From: Culex pipiens pallens
Lineage: Eukaryota > Arthropoda > Insecta > Diptera > Culicidae
Direction of reading: 5' to 3'
Assembly (NCBI RefSeq): GCF_016801865.2
Contig: NC_068938.1
Coordinates: 110,546,141-110,610,140 of the forward strand
DNA length: 64,000 bases
In this document: positions 10,508-22,556 of the stretch, piece after piece
How positions within the stretch are numbered: position 1 is the stretch's first letter
Layout of the letters: the number at the start of each line of letters is the position of its first letter
Program-made: the position numbers and the translations under genes
Notes under the pieces: generated by a model
The model's database searches: none
Told to the model about the DNA's origin: nothing
What the model saw: only the letters and a program-made list of their open reading frames with translations

Positions 10508-11650
10508 AATACCCGCCACTCTGTCACCGAACCATGGTGGCCCATACGGTAAAGGCACGGTTCAATATGCCGAAGGTCTTGGGTTCGAGTCTTGGTACCG
10601 GTACTTTTTTTTTTTTTTGATGGATGAACTTTTTTGAAGATGAACCCATGAGTAAAGTACTCTCGGTAATTTCGGGATTTATCCTCTCAGTACGCACACA
10701 GTAGGGGAGAGTGGGGAGACTTGATCCCCTTTTTTTGTATCGCACATAACTCTGTCAGTTTATCACAAAACTATAAACTTTTTGCATGAATCATGCCAAG
10801 CGTTTTAAAAAAATATTTTAAACCGGCATTTTAAAAATGTTAGGGGTAACTTGATCCCCCTTTCAACATTTTGAAGAAATCTAAAGCAAAATGTTTCTTA
10901 TTCATCCAAACTTTTAATTTTCTATAAGTTACAGCAATTTCACATAAAACCTGTACGTTTGTGTTCAAAATATAACAAGCTTAGTATGTAAAATATTTAA
11001 AAACTTAAAATATTATTTTTAGACCAAAATTAAGCATGTTTACAAAAGCTGGAAATTTTTGTTTACAAAACTTTTGAAAAAAGGTTCAAAATGCAGTAAG
11101 TTATGTACAACTATACTAAAGGAAACTATGTATGAAAACCCAGCCCAATTAATTAATCTTGAAGCTGATTCCAGTGACTGTAACAATGCAGGGATCAAGT
11201 CTCCCTAAACGCACTTTTTTAAACAATTGATTGTAAAAAAAGTATGACGATAAATTTAACATCAAATGCGTAAGGGTTTTGGAGTTGATAAGTTTATCAA
11301 ACAATTCATGTATAAAAAATATTTTTTTTAATAATTTTTGAGTGTTTTCTATACATATCAAAACAAAGAAAAAAAGATCTCTTGGAAGTTTTTTGCAGCT
11401 CGTTTTAAAAAAATGTGTGTAACTCAATCTAAACATTTTTTAATTTTTTTCTTTGTTTTCTACAATGAGTTTTAGTTATTTTGGAAAACTTTCTAGAACA
11501 AAGCTAATTATTTCACCCACATGCTGACGAGATACAGGCTTGGGATCAAGTGTCCCCGGGGATCAAGTATCCCCACTCTTCCCTACCATTTTACTACCGA
11601 ATTGTGCTCTTTATTCTCTCGTATGCCGATGCCCAGTTCTGGGTGTATGC
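10508..11650 (+). mobile_element. tRNA-derived SINE split by a TA-flanked element
   Basis: The head (about 10535-10605, B-box-like GGGTTCGAGTC) and body run to 10703. The body resumes at 11584 (TACCATTTTACTACCG) and ends near 11650 with CCCAGTTCTGGGTG. The uninterrupted copy at 52150-52480 (minus) carries GTACCATTTTACTACC across the junction. This proves that 10704-11583 is an insertion and that TA was duplicated. Confidence 0.65.
10704..11583. mobile_element. 880-bp TA-flanked TIR element (GGGGAGAGTGGGG ends)
   Basis: The inward ends are GGGGAGAGTGGGGAGACTTG and GGGAAGAGTGGGGATACTTG. Both are followed by ATCCCC and flanked by TA (10702-10703 and 11584-11585). Variants of the end motif recur inside at about 10843-10860 and 11190-11208 and are doubled at 11538-11570. 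No transposase is encoded. The TA duplication is verified against an uninterrupted copy of the host SINE. TA targets fit Tc1/mariner-type elements. Confidence 0.75.
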
Positions 11651-11659
11651 AGTAATTTT

Positions 11660-13130
11660 TGTAGTGTCCCAGACTATGCCTCTACGCATTTTTATACAAT
11701 TTAAATCAGGGGTGCTCAAAGTTTTTAAATGCCAGGCCAAATGTAAAGCTCAAATGAGCTTGAGGGCCATATTTACAAAATAGGTGATTTAAAAAAAAAT
11801 AACGTTATTTTAATTTAAAAGTCTGGGTAACTCTCCGACAACTCACACAGCAGTTGCCCCGACCCCTCTTCGATTTGCGTGAAACTTTGTCCTAAGGGGT
11901 AACTTTTGTCCCTGATCACGAATCCGAGGTCCGTTTTTTGATATCTCGTGACGGAGGGGCGGTACAACCCCTTCCATTTTTGAACATGCGAAAAAAATGT
12001 GTTTTTCAATAATTTGCAGCCTGAAATGGTGATGAGATAGAAATTTAGTGTCTAATAGACTTTTATGTAAAATTAGACGCCCGATCTGATGGCGTACTCA
12101 GAATTCCAAAAAAACGTATTTATCATAGAGAAAAACACTACAAAAGTTTTAAAAACTCTGGCATTTTCAAAAAAACTTTTTTTTTTCTTTTAATCATAAC
12201 TTTGCAAATACTTAAGCAAAAGACTTTCTACAGGTTGCATTTTATAGAAAATTATCCAAGGAATTTGATAAAAATAAAATTGCAACCCTTAAATGCCCAC
12301 TAATATTATATTTTAACGTTTTAAGTATCAAAATTCAGTTTTGACTAATTCCTTATATTTTTATTTGTTTCATTTTATCACCATCATGTTCCCCGGACAA
12401 TTTAACATAATAATCAATGTAGACCTCAAACTAAACTGAACTGTTGGCAAGATACAGCGATTTTACTGAAAAAAGTTTGGTCACCCCTGATTTAAATGAT
12501 AATTCTAGATCCATTCTAGACATTCATGAACAGAAAATGTGAAAAACAAGCAAACAATAGAAAAAGTGACTGTAAAAACATGATGAAAATAGAAAAGAAA
12601 AATGAATTTATAGGAGGTGGTAAAATAGGCCAAATACTACCAAAAACAAAGATGATTTTAACATGATAAATGCAAATTAAAATACTAAAAAAAGGGAAAA
12701 AAAACAAAAGAGGTGAAGTTTTTCGTACAGCAAAAGTTGCTCAAAATGACCTCCTCAACACGGGAAAAATAAAAAAAAATGAAAATAATTTGGGCAGTAG
12801 AGGATTAAGCAAAAATAGCATGCAATAATTAGTAAAATGGCCCAAACTATGCCTCTACGCATTTTATAAACAATTTTAATGATAATGGCATAATTCTATA
12901 GTAGAAAACATGAAAAACAAGCAAACAAACGGACTGTAAAATCCACGAATAAACTCAAAAAGCAAAATATAATAATACGTGGTGGTAGAATAAGCCAAAT
13001 ACCATTAGAAACAATCATTAAATTTGCCAGATAAATGCACATTGAAATACTTAACATGATTTAAGGAAGACATACTAAAGAGAACCAAATTGTTTTGTAA
13101 ATAAGTTGCTCTAAATGACCTCCTGAACAC
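11660..13130. repeat. Locally duplicated ~370-bp segment
   Basis: Words near 11670-11706 continuing at 12490-12760 (ACTATGCCTCTACGCATTTT, AAAAACAAGCAAACAA, AATGACCTCCT) recur in the same order at 12840-13125. The first copy carries the hAT insertion 11707-12489. Confidence 0.45.
11707..12489. mobile_element. Non-autonomous hAT element, TSD ATTTAAAT
   Basis: The left end CAGGGGTGCTCAAAGTTTTT and right end (inward) CAGGGGTGACCAAACTTTTT are flanked by perfect 8-bp repeats ATTTAAAT (11699-11706 and 12490-12497). 783 bp without a transposase. Such ends and an 8-bp TSD are hallmarks of the hAT superfamily. Sequence similar to 11815-12030 also occurs at 15960-16690 in inverted orientation. Confidence 0.85.
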
Positions 13131-13386
13131 GTGATAATTCACGTGATTCTGAGTAGTCCTAACCATAACGTACAACTTTCTCGAAGACACCAAATCGGTC
13201 AGAAAAAGGTCTTCTCAAGATACAGAAAAAATATGGTAAGATGGTTTCTTGGACAGAGGAAATGCATAGATGAAGTTTCATGCAAATAAAAAAATACAAA
13301 GAAAAGACGATTTTCAAAAATGTAGATATTAGTCATGATTACTGTAAAATATAAAACATCGAACACTGCGAACAACTGCGAAAAAC

Positions 13387-13615
13387 GAAAACGAAACGAA
13401 ACGAAACTATTGGCACTACGCCCCCCGGGGCATGGCCTTCCTCTAACGTGGGATTTCTGCTCCAGCGCCTCTGACGAGACAGGAGAAACCGGGACCGACG
13501 TTTTACTTCACCATCCGATAGAAGCTCAGTGGATAAGGCGGGAATCGAACCCGCGTCTCATAGCATCATCGGGATCGGCAGCCGAAGCCGCTACCCCTGC
13601 GCCACGAGACCCATG
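13387..13615 (-). mobile_element. tRNA-derived SINE with 12-bp TSD
   Basis: On the minus strand the head reads GGGTCTCGTGGCGCAGGGG with an intact B-box-like GGTTCGATTCC near 13545. A body follows, then a simple tail of TTTCG repeats (13387-13408 on the plus strand as GAAAC repeats). The element is flanked by perfect ACTGCGAAAAAC (13375-13386 and 13616-13627), which proves retroposition. Head fragments recur at 22798-22842. Confidence 0.85.
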
Positions 13616-13627
13616 ACTGCGAAAAAC

Positions 13628-14760
13628 ATATCTTTCAAATTACCTATAACAAAATCGTATCAAATAAGTTGCAAACTTCTGTTTTAAATTGTTGCTCAAG
13701 GCAATTTTTTTCCATACCCGATCCCAGTCTGCACCCATCCGTCTGACTTTCCTCCGCGGAGTTTTCCAACTAAACGGGCCAGGAATAGATCACCTTGATG
13801 ATGGATATTTCCAAAAACAACACCACGTGGAGCGACTCACCGAGTGCTGCCATCAAACGAACGCGAGCGGGCAAATGTTTTACGGCTCTCCTCACCGGGG
13901 CGATGTGTGGTGGCACGTGCTTCAACAACAACAACACCACTAAAAAAGAACGACAGAAACAAGACCGACCAGCGGAGAACCCATAAATGTCTTGTTTGAA
14001 CATTTCGTCGAAGTCAAAAAGACATTTAACAAAACACCCGTGAATTCGTGATGGATGTTCCCGTTTCCGGCTGTAGTCTTCAACGCGTCAAACACTCGGC
14101 TTTCAAAGTAACGGAAGTTACGGACACACACACGCACGTACACGCAGTCACACATTGCTGGAAGTTGGGGAAGTGAAACATTAGGCATAGATTGTGTAAT
14201 AATTGTAACGACAGATATCTGGTGTGGAACATCCTTTCGTCTGTTTCTGGTTTTCCAGATATGGTGAGGGAACACGTGGATATTGAACGTGCCAGAGAAT
14301 GTCTATTTACATACAGTGGGATATTAACAGGTAGAAATGAAAATAAAATGGGTTGTTCCGGTGTTTTAGTTGTTTGAACAGAAACATGTGTTTTCGGGTT
14401 ATTGCATCCTGAAGAAATTCAAGCCACAACAATACATTTTAATTGTGATACCTCTATTCCGGAACGCTGAACATAAAGACCGATGCAATTATTATCAAAA
14501 ATTATATATAAATTTATTTATTGAAAAAAAACCCTTATTATATCACAACATTTTCAAATCTTATTTATTATGACATATTTGAAGAAGCCTTAAAGGAGTA
14601 ATTCTGCGTCACTAGTTTGTTCATGCAAGATACAAGTTTTTAAACAATTTCGACACCTGTCCATACAATAAGGCCATTAGAATATTGCAAAATCTTTATC
14701 TTGAGAACAAATCTTTTAATCGTTTTTTCGTCTTCGGCAAAGTTGTAGGTATTGTATTCC
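13628..14760. other. Unique intergenic stretch with a CA-rich microsatellite
   Basis: 13790-13985 has short overlapping ORFs including an Asn/Thr run (AACAACAACAACACC), without a recognisable domain. 14126-14160 is an ACAC/GCAC-rich simple repeat. No gene can be supported. Confidence 0.35.
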
Positions 14761-14763
14761 TTA

Positions 14764-14923
14764 GGGACCATCCATAAACCACGTGGACACTTTAGGGGGG
14801 GGGGGGGGGGTATGGCGATTGTCCACGATCCATACAAAAAAGGCTTTTTTTATGGACAATTGTCCACGGGGGGGGGGGTAACAGATTCCCAAAAAAGTGT
14901 CCACGTGGTTTATGGATGGTCCC
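14764..14923. mobile_element. PIF/Harbinger-like MITE with G-tract core, TSD TTA
   Basis: The ends are perfectly inverted GGGACCATCCATAAACCACG, continuing into TGGACAC, flanked by TTA (14761-14763 and 14924-14926). The core has two long G runs (about 14795-14810 and 14868-14878) separated by TATGGCGATTGTCCACGATC. A 3-bp TWA-type TSD and G-rich ends suit PIF/Harbinger. Relatives are at 50179-50345 and, by architecture, 31907-32072. Confidence 0.75.
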
Positions 14924-14926
14924 TTA

Positions 14927-15959
14927 GGACATCTCAGAATAGTACTTTCTAAACAAATTTACCCATTTTCCATGCTCTTTCCGAAAAGTCTACAGTCTCT
15001 GGTTGTCAATATCCAAGGGACCGTCGAGGAAGAGAATCATCAGTTTAAAGAACGATGCAAAATGAAGACTCGATTGAAAATATGTTTTTCTTGGTACTCA
15101 GCTATGGGAGAGAATCATGGCAACGTCCAACAAACAAAAACAAACTAATGTCAAACACCCTTCAAAGCTTCGTTTCGCAAAGAAAAATGTATTTAAATGT
15201 ATTTAAATAATTTTTAAAATGATTTCCCTTAACCTTATTTCAAATAAACATATTTTCTTATCAATAAAACGGTTTACCAACTAACTTAAATAAAAGAAAA
15301 AAGGAATAAATAAATCCCTAAGATCACTTTCACGTGCTGTTTGGCTATGTTCACGCAAACTTCTTAAGCAACAAATAAAAAAGTTTGTCAAACTCATTAA
15401 GCGTGACCAAGATGATCCACATGACAAATGATCTAAACTATAAACACTCGCTCATTCAACCTCAATAAACCTCTCGTCAGCAGCACCGTCTAGCCAGACA
15501 AAACCTCTGCCTTTGAGTCTCGCGTCACGTCACGCCGTGAAAAGACGATTTCCCGCGCGTCTGTTTTCCACACTTTTCCCAAACCCAAACCCAACTCAAC
15601 CCAACAATGATACAATATTAACGAGGATATAACGATACGGTCCTTTGGTTCTGGCCAGACCCCAGACTCTCTTCTTCGATCGTCGTTGCTTGCTCGGGGG
15701 ACCGTGTTTACGGATGATTCAGTAAATTAACTTTTCGATGGAAATGAAAATAAAAATTTCTCACAGATGCTCGCGCGCGCCTGGTTTTTCCGCGTAGGAA
15801 AAAGTGAAAATAGAGCAAAACACGGGGGTGACGAAGGCCACTTTGGTGCGATGCGGCCGACAATGAGCTTAAACTGAGAATGTCTGGGGAGATTTTTCTG
15901 GTTTTTCGGGATGAAACGTTTCAAAGAAATCCACCGAATTTGTAAGTACAACAATACAA
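14927..15959. other. Unique intergenic stretch
   Basis: AT-rich to about 15330. 15460-15900 is GC-richer (TCGCGTCACGTCACGCC, GCTCGCGCGCGCCTGG) and might be regulatory or 5' untranslated sequence. No TATA/start/ORF combination supports a gene. Confidence 0.3.
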
Positions 15960-16700
15960 CTCAAACTTTCATGTCATTACCATTTCAGGGTGCAAATTAT
16001 TGAAAAACACGTTTTTGCGAATGTTCAAAAATGGAAGAGGTCGTACTGCCCCTCCGTCAGGAAATATCATAAAATGGAGCTCGGATTCGTGATCAGTAGG
16101 GTGCTCAGAAAAAAAATACTTCCTACTCCACCGATTTTTTGGGTTATTTTGAGCATCTGTGCAAATTTTGAGCAAAATAAGAGATTAACCTGTTGATACC
16201 TGAGCCTAAAGTTGGTGAAATTATTTTTTTATACACAAATTACATTTTTAAATCACTAATAACTTTTCAGTGTCGATTTTTACAGCTTTGGTATGTTCTA
16301 CACAGTTGTAGAGCATTAAATTTCCAATGATAATCTTACGTTTGGGAATATTTTGGTGGAAGTAGCGCACCGTGCAGACCAAACCGTAAGAAAATTGGGT
16401 TTTCCATACATTTTCTAGATTTTTCCCATACAATCGTCACCTTCGAGTATCAATGGATAAATGCTGGCCGATTCTGCTCATATTTTGCCCAGAGTCCTAA
16501 AATAGCTCAAGGAACAATATTCAGCTTGAGGAACGAGGTTTTGAGAAAAAGTCCCTTATTCTGGGCACCCTATTGATCAGGACCAAAATTACCCCTTAGG
16601 CTTAGGACAAAGTTTAACGCAAATCGAAGAGGGGTCAGGGCAATTGCTGTATGAATTGGCGGAGAATGACTCACTTATGTTTTTGAAGAAAGAAATAGAT
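15960..16700. repeat. Repeat related to the hAT interior at 11815-12030, interrupted
   Basis: 15965-16096 and 16574-16690 match, inverted, the 11815-12030 segment (words TTGAAAAACACG, GGAGCTCGGATTCGTGATCAG, CAAATCGAAGAGGGGTC). The match breaks exactly at 16097-16573, a separate insertion. Confidence 0.6.
16097..16573. mobile_element. MITE with AGGGTGC ends, TSD TGATCAG
   Basis: The inward ends are TAGGGTGCTCAGAA and ATAGGGTGCCCAGAA. TGATCAG occurs on both sides (16090-16096 and 16574-16580), while the related copy at 11.9 kb has this word once. The TSD is 7 or 8 bp, so hAT-like is likely. Sequence resembling its right half recurs inverted at 16740-16920. Confidence 0.65.
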
Positions 16701-16927
16701 CGAATGTAGTCAATATGAATATCAAACATCATGATTTACGATAACAAGCATGAAAATTGACTTTTTGACGGAATTTGCAAAAACCCGGAAATGCTGTGGG
16801 TTGGGGGACCGTTTCTCAAAACCTCGCTCCACAAGCCGAATATTGTTCCTGGGGCTATGTTAGGACTCTGGGTCAAATATAAGCAGAATCGGTCAACATT
16901 TACCCATTGATCCAATAAAAGATTCAA

Positions 16928-17200
16928 CGGCTTTCTAAAGCTTGTAAAATCCTGTGAACATTAGAATTAACAAATGTTTTCGTGAAAACACTGAGAACGA
17001 TATTATTTGTAAAAGCAAACTTGACGTTTCGTTAACTTTAGAACGTTCAACAAAAAATGGAAGAATATAAAGATTTGTTTCATCAAATCACGGTTGTGAA
17101 TATTTTTAAACGTGCAAGTCATAAGCACTCTGATAGCAAAGTGAAATTTGTAAGCTGTAAATACGACAAATTCTAAATTTATCTAAATAACAAGCCTAAC
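16928..17200. repeat. Fragment of the 6615-7656 element family
   Basis: Collinear words with 7217-7530 include GGCTTTCTAAA, GTGAAAACACT, AGAACG, TAAAAGCAAACTTGAC and TTTTTAAACGTGCAA. No termini are visible, so it is a truncated copy. Confidence 0.5.
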
Positions 17201-17221
17201 CCGACAAACTTCGTCACGTAT

Positions 17222-18233
17222 TTTTTGCCTTCCTCACCTTACTGAGGAAAGGCTATAAAATCACTCGAAAAATGAACTTATTAATTTGACCTCGTAGACC
17301 CATCTACACGTATACATATCGACTCAGAATCATGTTCTGAGCAAATGTCTGTGTGGATGTGTGTAGGTGGGTGGACAAAAAAATGTCACTCGATTATCTC
17401 CGGACTGGATGAACGGATTTTGACCGAATTAGTCTCATTCGATCCGTCTTGGGGTCCCATAGGTCTCTATTTAAAATCAGCAAGTTTAGTTAAGTACTTC
17501 AAAAGTTATGCTAAAAAAAAACGATTTTGGCGTATGTCCGGAAGATTGTAAAGAGGGTGTTTTTGCGAGAAAACCTATCATGTTATACATTTTCAGAAAG
17601 GTATTTAAAATACCTTTCCAATGAGCTCAAACATTGAAGATCTGACAACCCTATCAAAAGTTATTAGCACTTAAGTGTTATTTATACACTTTTTGGAGGC
17701 CGGATCTCAGATATTTCAATGAAAATGATGTCCGGGTTCATCATGCGACCTGTCGCTAGTTAGATAATCGAAATACCTTTCAAATGAGCCTAAAGCATCG
17801 AGGATCTGACAACCCTATCAAAAGTTATTAGTACTTAAGTGTTATTCATACACTTTTTGGAGGCCAGGTCTTAGATATTTCAATGAAAATTATGTCCGGG
17901 TCCATCATGAGACCAATCGTTAGTTAGATAAACGAAAGACCTTTCAAATGAGCTTAAAACATTGAGGATCTGACAACCCTATCAAAAGTTATGAGCACAT
18001 AAGTGTTATTTATACACTTTTTTGAGGCCGGATCTCAGATATTGCGATAGAAATATTGTCTGAATCTTCCATGCGAACTATCGTTGAATAGGGTTTTTAT
18101 CAGATCTTGCCGATGAGCCGAAGTTGATTTTTTAAACATGTTAAGGGGGAATGTTGCTATTTTTACTGATTGTATTGACTTTATGCATGTGAGGAAAGCA
18201 CCAACCACCTAAAGGTGGATTAAATAACGTTTT
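17222..18233 (+). mobile_element. Dispersed repeat with terminal hairpins and internal tandem repeats (copy 1)
   Basis: It begins TTTTTGCCTTCCTCACC (a foldback with TGAGGAAAGGC) and ends GTGAGGAAAGCACCAACCAC-CTAAAGGTGG-ATTAAATAACG, with a CCACCTAAAGGTGG palindrome near the 3' end. Between them lie at least three imperfect ~164-bp units carrying CAACCCTATCAAAAGTTAT, TTATACACTTTTTGGAGGCC and ATGTCCGGGT. Further copies are at 36631-38036 and 63813-64000. Hairpins at fixed ends without obvious TIRs recall Helitron/Helentron-type elements, but I cannot confirm this. Confidence 0.6.
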
Positions 18234-18772
18234 GACATAGGACTATGTCTCTACTTACTATATTGGGGGGCCAGTTCAGAAATTCGATCCAAAGCGTCAC
18301 TTTTAAGCGTTAAAAAAGGGGACATTTTGAACGCTTATATCTTTTTTCCCTGTGAATCAATCCAGATGGTTGGACCACCAATCGAAAGAGGAAGACTTCA
18401 GCTATTGTTTAACTACATAGATAGTCTGACTAAAAATAGTTAAAGCACTTAAAACATGCAATCAAAATGAGTAATTTTTCAGTAAAAATCGGACAGATGA
18501 CCAATCAGAGCGAGCGTATGCATTCGAGACCGCGCCCCTTTTGTGCCGTTCTCCGGCTGTGCCGCTATTTAAGCAGAAAATTTCGCAAAAGCAAGTCACA
18601 TTGGAACGAGCACTCGAACTGTGCACGTCGGGCCGACGCGGAGCAGCAGCAGCAGCGGCCAATAGAAGAAGAGGACCAGCAATCAGAAGGAAGAACCACC
18701 GGTAGCAGAAGGAGGAAATTCGAGCGAAGCGGACGGCGTGGAAGTCGCTATGATGCGGCGGTTCTCATGAAA
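18234..18772 (+). other. Leader region before the satellite, possible promoter
   Basis: Between the repeat end and the satellite. 18500-18620 contains a TATA-like CTATTTAAGC (18563-18572) and 18640-18660 a CAG run, followed by purine-rich sequence. An ORF (from 18467) continues into the first satellite unit but has no recognised domain (Arg/Ser/Gln-rich). GACATAGGAC at 18234 recurs inverted at 22664. Confidence 0.3.
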
Positions 18773-21700
18773 AATGGCCAATTCGACAGTGGTGAAAAAA
18801 AAGCTGGAGTGGCCGGTGCCCTCGAAGAAGGTTCCCCCGGGGCCTGGGGGGACATTTACAGAAACATACGAGTTGTGGCAATATGGGTATCAAAATTCAT
18901 GGTTTTTGATACTGAACATAATAATGGCCATTTCGACAGTATTGGCCACAACCTGGAGTGGCCGGTACCCTCAAAGAAGGTTCCCCCGGGGCCTGGGGGG
19001 ACATTTACAGAACCATACTAGTTGTGGCAATATGGGTATCAAAATTCATGGTTTTTGATACTGAACATAATAATGGCCATTTCGACAGTAGTGGCCACAA
19101 CCTGGAGTGGCCGGTGCCCTCAAAGAAGGTTCCCTCGGGGCCCGGGGGACATTTACAGAACCATACGAGTTGAAGCAATATGGGCATCAAAATTCATGGT
19201 TTTTGATACTGAACCTAATAATGGCCATTTTGACAGTAGTGGCCACAACCTGGAGTGGCCGGTGCCCTCAAAGAAGGTTCCCTCGGGGCCCGGGGGGACA
19301 TTTACAGAAACATACGAGTTGTGGCAATATGGGCATCAAAATTCATGGTTTTTGATACTGAACATAATAATGGCCATTTTGACAGTAGTGGCCACAACCT
19401 GGAGTGGCCGGTGCCCTCAAAGAAGGTTCCCTCGGGGCCCGGGGGGACATTTACAGAAACATACGAGTTGTGGCAATATGGGCATCAAAATTCATGGTTT
19501 TTGATACTGAACATAATAATGGCCATTTTGACAGTAGTGGCCACAACCTGGAGTGGCCGGTGCCCTCAAAGAAGGTTCCCTCGGGGCCCGGGGGGACATT
19601 TACAGAACCATACGAGTTGTGGCAATATGGGTATCAAAATTCATGGTTTTTGATACTGAACATAATAATGGCCATTTTGACAGTAGTGGCCACAACCTGG
19701 AGTGGCCGGTGCCCTCAAAGAAGGTTCCCTCGGGGCCCGGGGGGACATTTACAGAACCATACTAGTTGTGGCAATATGGGTATCAAAATTCATGGTTTTT
19801 GATACTGAACATAATAATGGCCATTTCGACAGTAGTGGCCACAACCTGGAGTGGCCGGTGCCCTCAAAGAAGGTTCCCTCGGGGCCCGGGGGACATTTAC
19901 AGAACCATACGAGTTGTGGCAATATGGGCATCAAAATTCATGGTTTTTGATACTGAACCTAATAATGGCCATTTTGACAGTAGTGGCCACAACCTGGAGT
20001 GGCCGGTGCCCTCAAAGAAGGTTCCCTCGGGGCCCGGGGGGACATTTACAGAACCATACGAGTTGTGGCAATATGGGTATCAAAATTCATGGTTTTTGAT
20101 ACTGAACATAATAATGGCCATTTCGACAGTAGTGGCCACAACCTGGAGTGGCCGGTGCCCTCAAAGAAGGTTCCCTCGGGGCCCGGGGGGACATTTACAG
20201 AACCATACGAGTTGTGGCAATATGGGTATCAAAATTCATGGTTTTTGATACTGAACATAATAATGGCCATTTTGACAGTAGTGGCCACAACCTGGAGTGG
20301 CCGGTGCCCTCAAAGAAGGTTCCCTCGGGGCCCGGGGGGACATTTACAGAACCATACGAGTTGTGGCAATATGGGTATCAAAATTCATGGTTTTTGATAC
20401 TGAACATAATAATGGCCATTTCGACAGTAGTGGCCACAACCTGGAGTGGCCGGTGCCCTCAAAGAAGGTTCCCTCGGGGCCCGGGGGGACATTTACAGAA
20501 CCATACGAGTTGTGGCAATATGGGTATCAAAATTCATGGTTTTTGATACTGAACATAATAATGGCCATTTTGACAGTAGTGGCCACAACCTGGAGTGGCC
20601 GGTGCCCTCAAAGAAGGTTCCCTCGGGGCCCGGGGGGACATTTACAGAACCATACGAGTTGTGGCAATATGGGTATCAAAATTCATGGTTTTTGATACTG
20701 AACATAATAATGGCCATTTCGACACTAGTGGCCACAACCTGGAGTGGCCGGTGCCCTCAAAGAAGGTTCCCTCGGGGCCCGGGGGGACATTTACAGAACC
20801 ATACGAGTTGTGGCAATATGGGTATCAAAATTCATGGTTTTTGATACTGAACATAATAATGGCCATTTTGACAGTAGTGGCCACAACCTGGAGTGGCCGG
20901 TGCCCTCAAAGAAGGTTCCCTCGGGGCCCGGGGGGACATTTACAGAACCATACGAGTTGTGGCAATATGGGTATCAAAATTCATGGTTTTTGATACTGAA
21001 CATAATAATGGCCATTTTGACAGTAGTGGCCACAACCTGGAGTGGCCGGTGCCCTCAAAGAAGGTTCCCTCGGGGCCCGGGGGACATTTACAGAACCATA
21101 CGAGTTGTGGCAATATGGGCATCAAAATTCATGGTTTTTGATACTGAACATAATAATGGCCATTTTGACAGTAGTGGCCACAACCTGGAGTGGCCGGTGC
21201 CCTCAAAGAAGGTTCCCTCGGGGCCCGGGGGGACATTTACAGAACCATACGAGTTGTGGCAATATGGGTATCAAAATTCATGGTTTTTGATACTGAACAT
21301 AATAATGGCCATTTCGACAGTAGTGGCCACAACCTGGAGTGGCCGGTGCCCTCAAAGAAGGTTCCCTCGGGGCCCGGGGGGACATTTACAGAACCATACG
21401 AGTTGTGGCAATATGGGTATCAAAATTCATGGTTTTTGATACTGAACATAATAATGGCCATTTTGACAGTAGTGGCCACAACCTGGAGTGGCCGGTGCCC
21501 TCAAAGAAGGTTCCCTCGGGGCCCGGGGGGACATTTACAGAACCATACTAGTTGTGGCAATATGGGTATCAAAATTCATGGTTTTTGATACTGAACATAA
21601 TAATGGCCATTTCGACAGTAGTGGCCACAACCTGGAGTGGCCGGTGCCCTCAAAGAAGGTTCCCTCGGGGCCCGGGGGACATTTACAGAACCATACGAGT

Positions 21701-22556
21701 TGTGGCAATATGGGCATCAAAATTCATGGTTTTTGATACTGAACATAATAATGGCCATTTTGACAGTAGTGGCCACAACCTGGAGTGGCCGGTGCCCTCA
21801 AAGAAGGTTCCCTCGGGGCCCGGGGGGACATTTACAGAACCATACGAGTTGTGGCAATATGGGTATCAAAATTCATGGTTTTTGATACTGAACATAATAA
21901 TGGCCATTTCGACAGTAGTGGCCACAACCTGGAGTGGCCGGTGCCCTCAAAGAAGGTTCCCTCGGGGCCCGGGGGGACATTTACAGAACCATACGAGTTG
22001 TGGCAATATGGGTATCAAAATTCATGGTTTTTGATACTGAACATAATAATGGCCATTTTGACAGTAGTGGCCACAACCTGGAGTGGCCGGTGCCCTCAAA
22101 GAAGGTTCCCTCGGGGCCCGGGGGGACATTTACAGAACCATACGAGTTGTGGCAATATGGGTATCAAAATTCATGGTTTTTGATACTGAACATAATAATG
22201 GCCATTTCGACAGTAGTGGCCACAACCTGGAGTGGCCGGTGCCCTCAAAGAAGGTTCCCTCGGGGCCCGGGGGGACATTTACAGAACCATACTAGTTGTG
22301 GCAATATGGGTATCAAAATTCATGGTTTTTGATACTGAACATAATAATGGCCATTTTGACAGTAGTGGCCACAACCTGGAGTGGCCGGTGCCCTCAAAGA
22401 AGGTTCCCTCGGGGCCTGGGGGGACATTTACAGAACCATACGAGTTGTGGCAATATGGGTATCAAAATTCATGGTTTTTGATACTGAACATAATAATGGC
22501 CATTTTGACAGTAGTGGCCACAACCTGGAGTGGCCGGTGCCCTCATGGAAGGTTCA
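18773..22556. repeat. 149-bp satellite array, ~25 units
   Basis: Head-to-tail units of 149 bp (a few of 148) contain CCTCGGGGCCCGGGGGG, CATTTACAGAACCATACGAG, TTGTGGCAATATGGG, CATGGTTTTTGATACTGAAC and AATGGCCAT. Internal units are nearly identical; the first unit, the second and the last diverge (CCCCCGGGGCCTGGGGGG; GCCCTCATGGAAGG). Long ORFs (up to 231 codons) run through but shift frame every unit because 149 is not a multiple of 3, so they are not evidence of a protein. Marker variants (CATACTAG at 19017, 19761, 21547, 22291) repeat at 744-bp spacing, showing five-unit higher-order blocks. Confidence 0.95.

Noticed and set aside
13520..13615. Functional tRNA gene
   Set aside because: It has box-like sequences but lies inside a SINE with a tail and TSD; the arms do not form a clean cloverleaf. 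The same holds for the tRNA-like pieces at 25103, 28208, 28600, 51035 and 52330.
18773..22556. CRISPR-like array
   Set aside because: Units are contiguous with no unique spacers, and the genome is eukaryotic.
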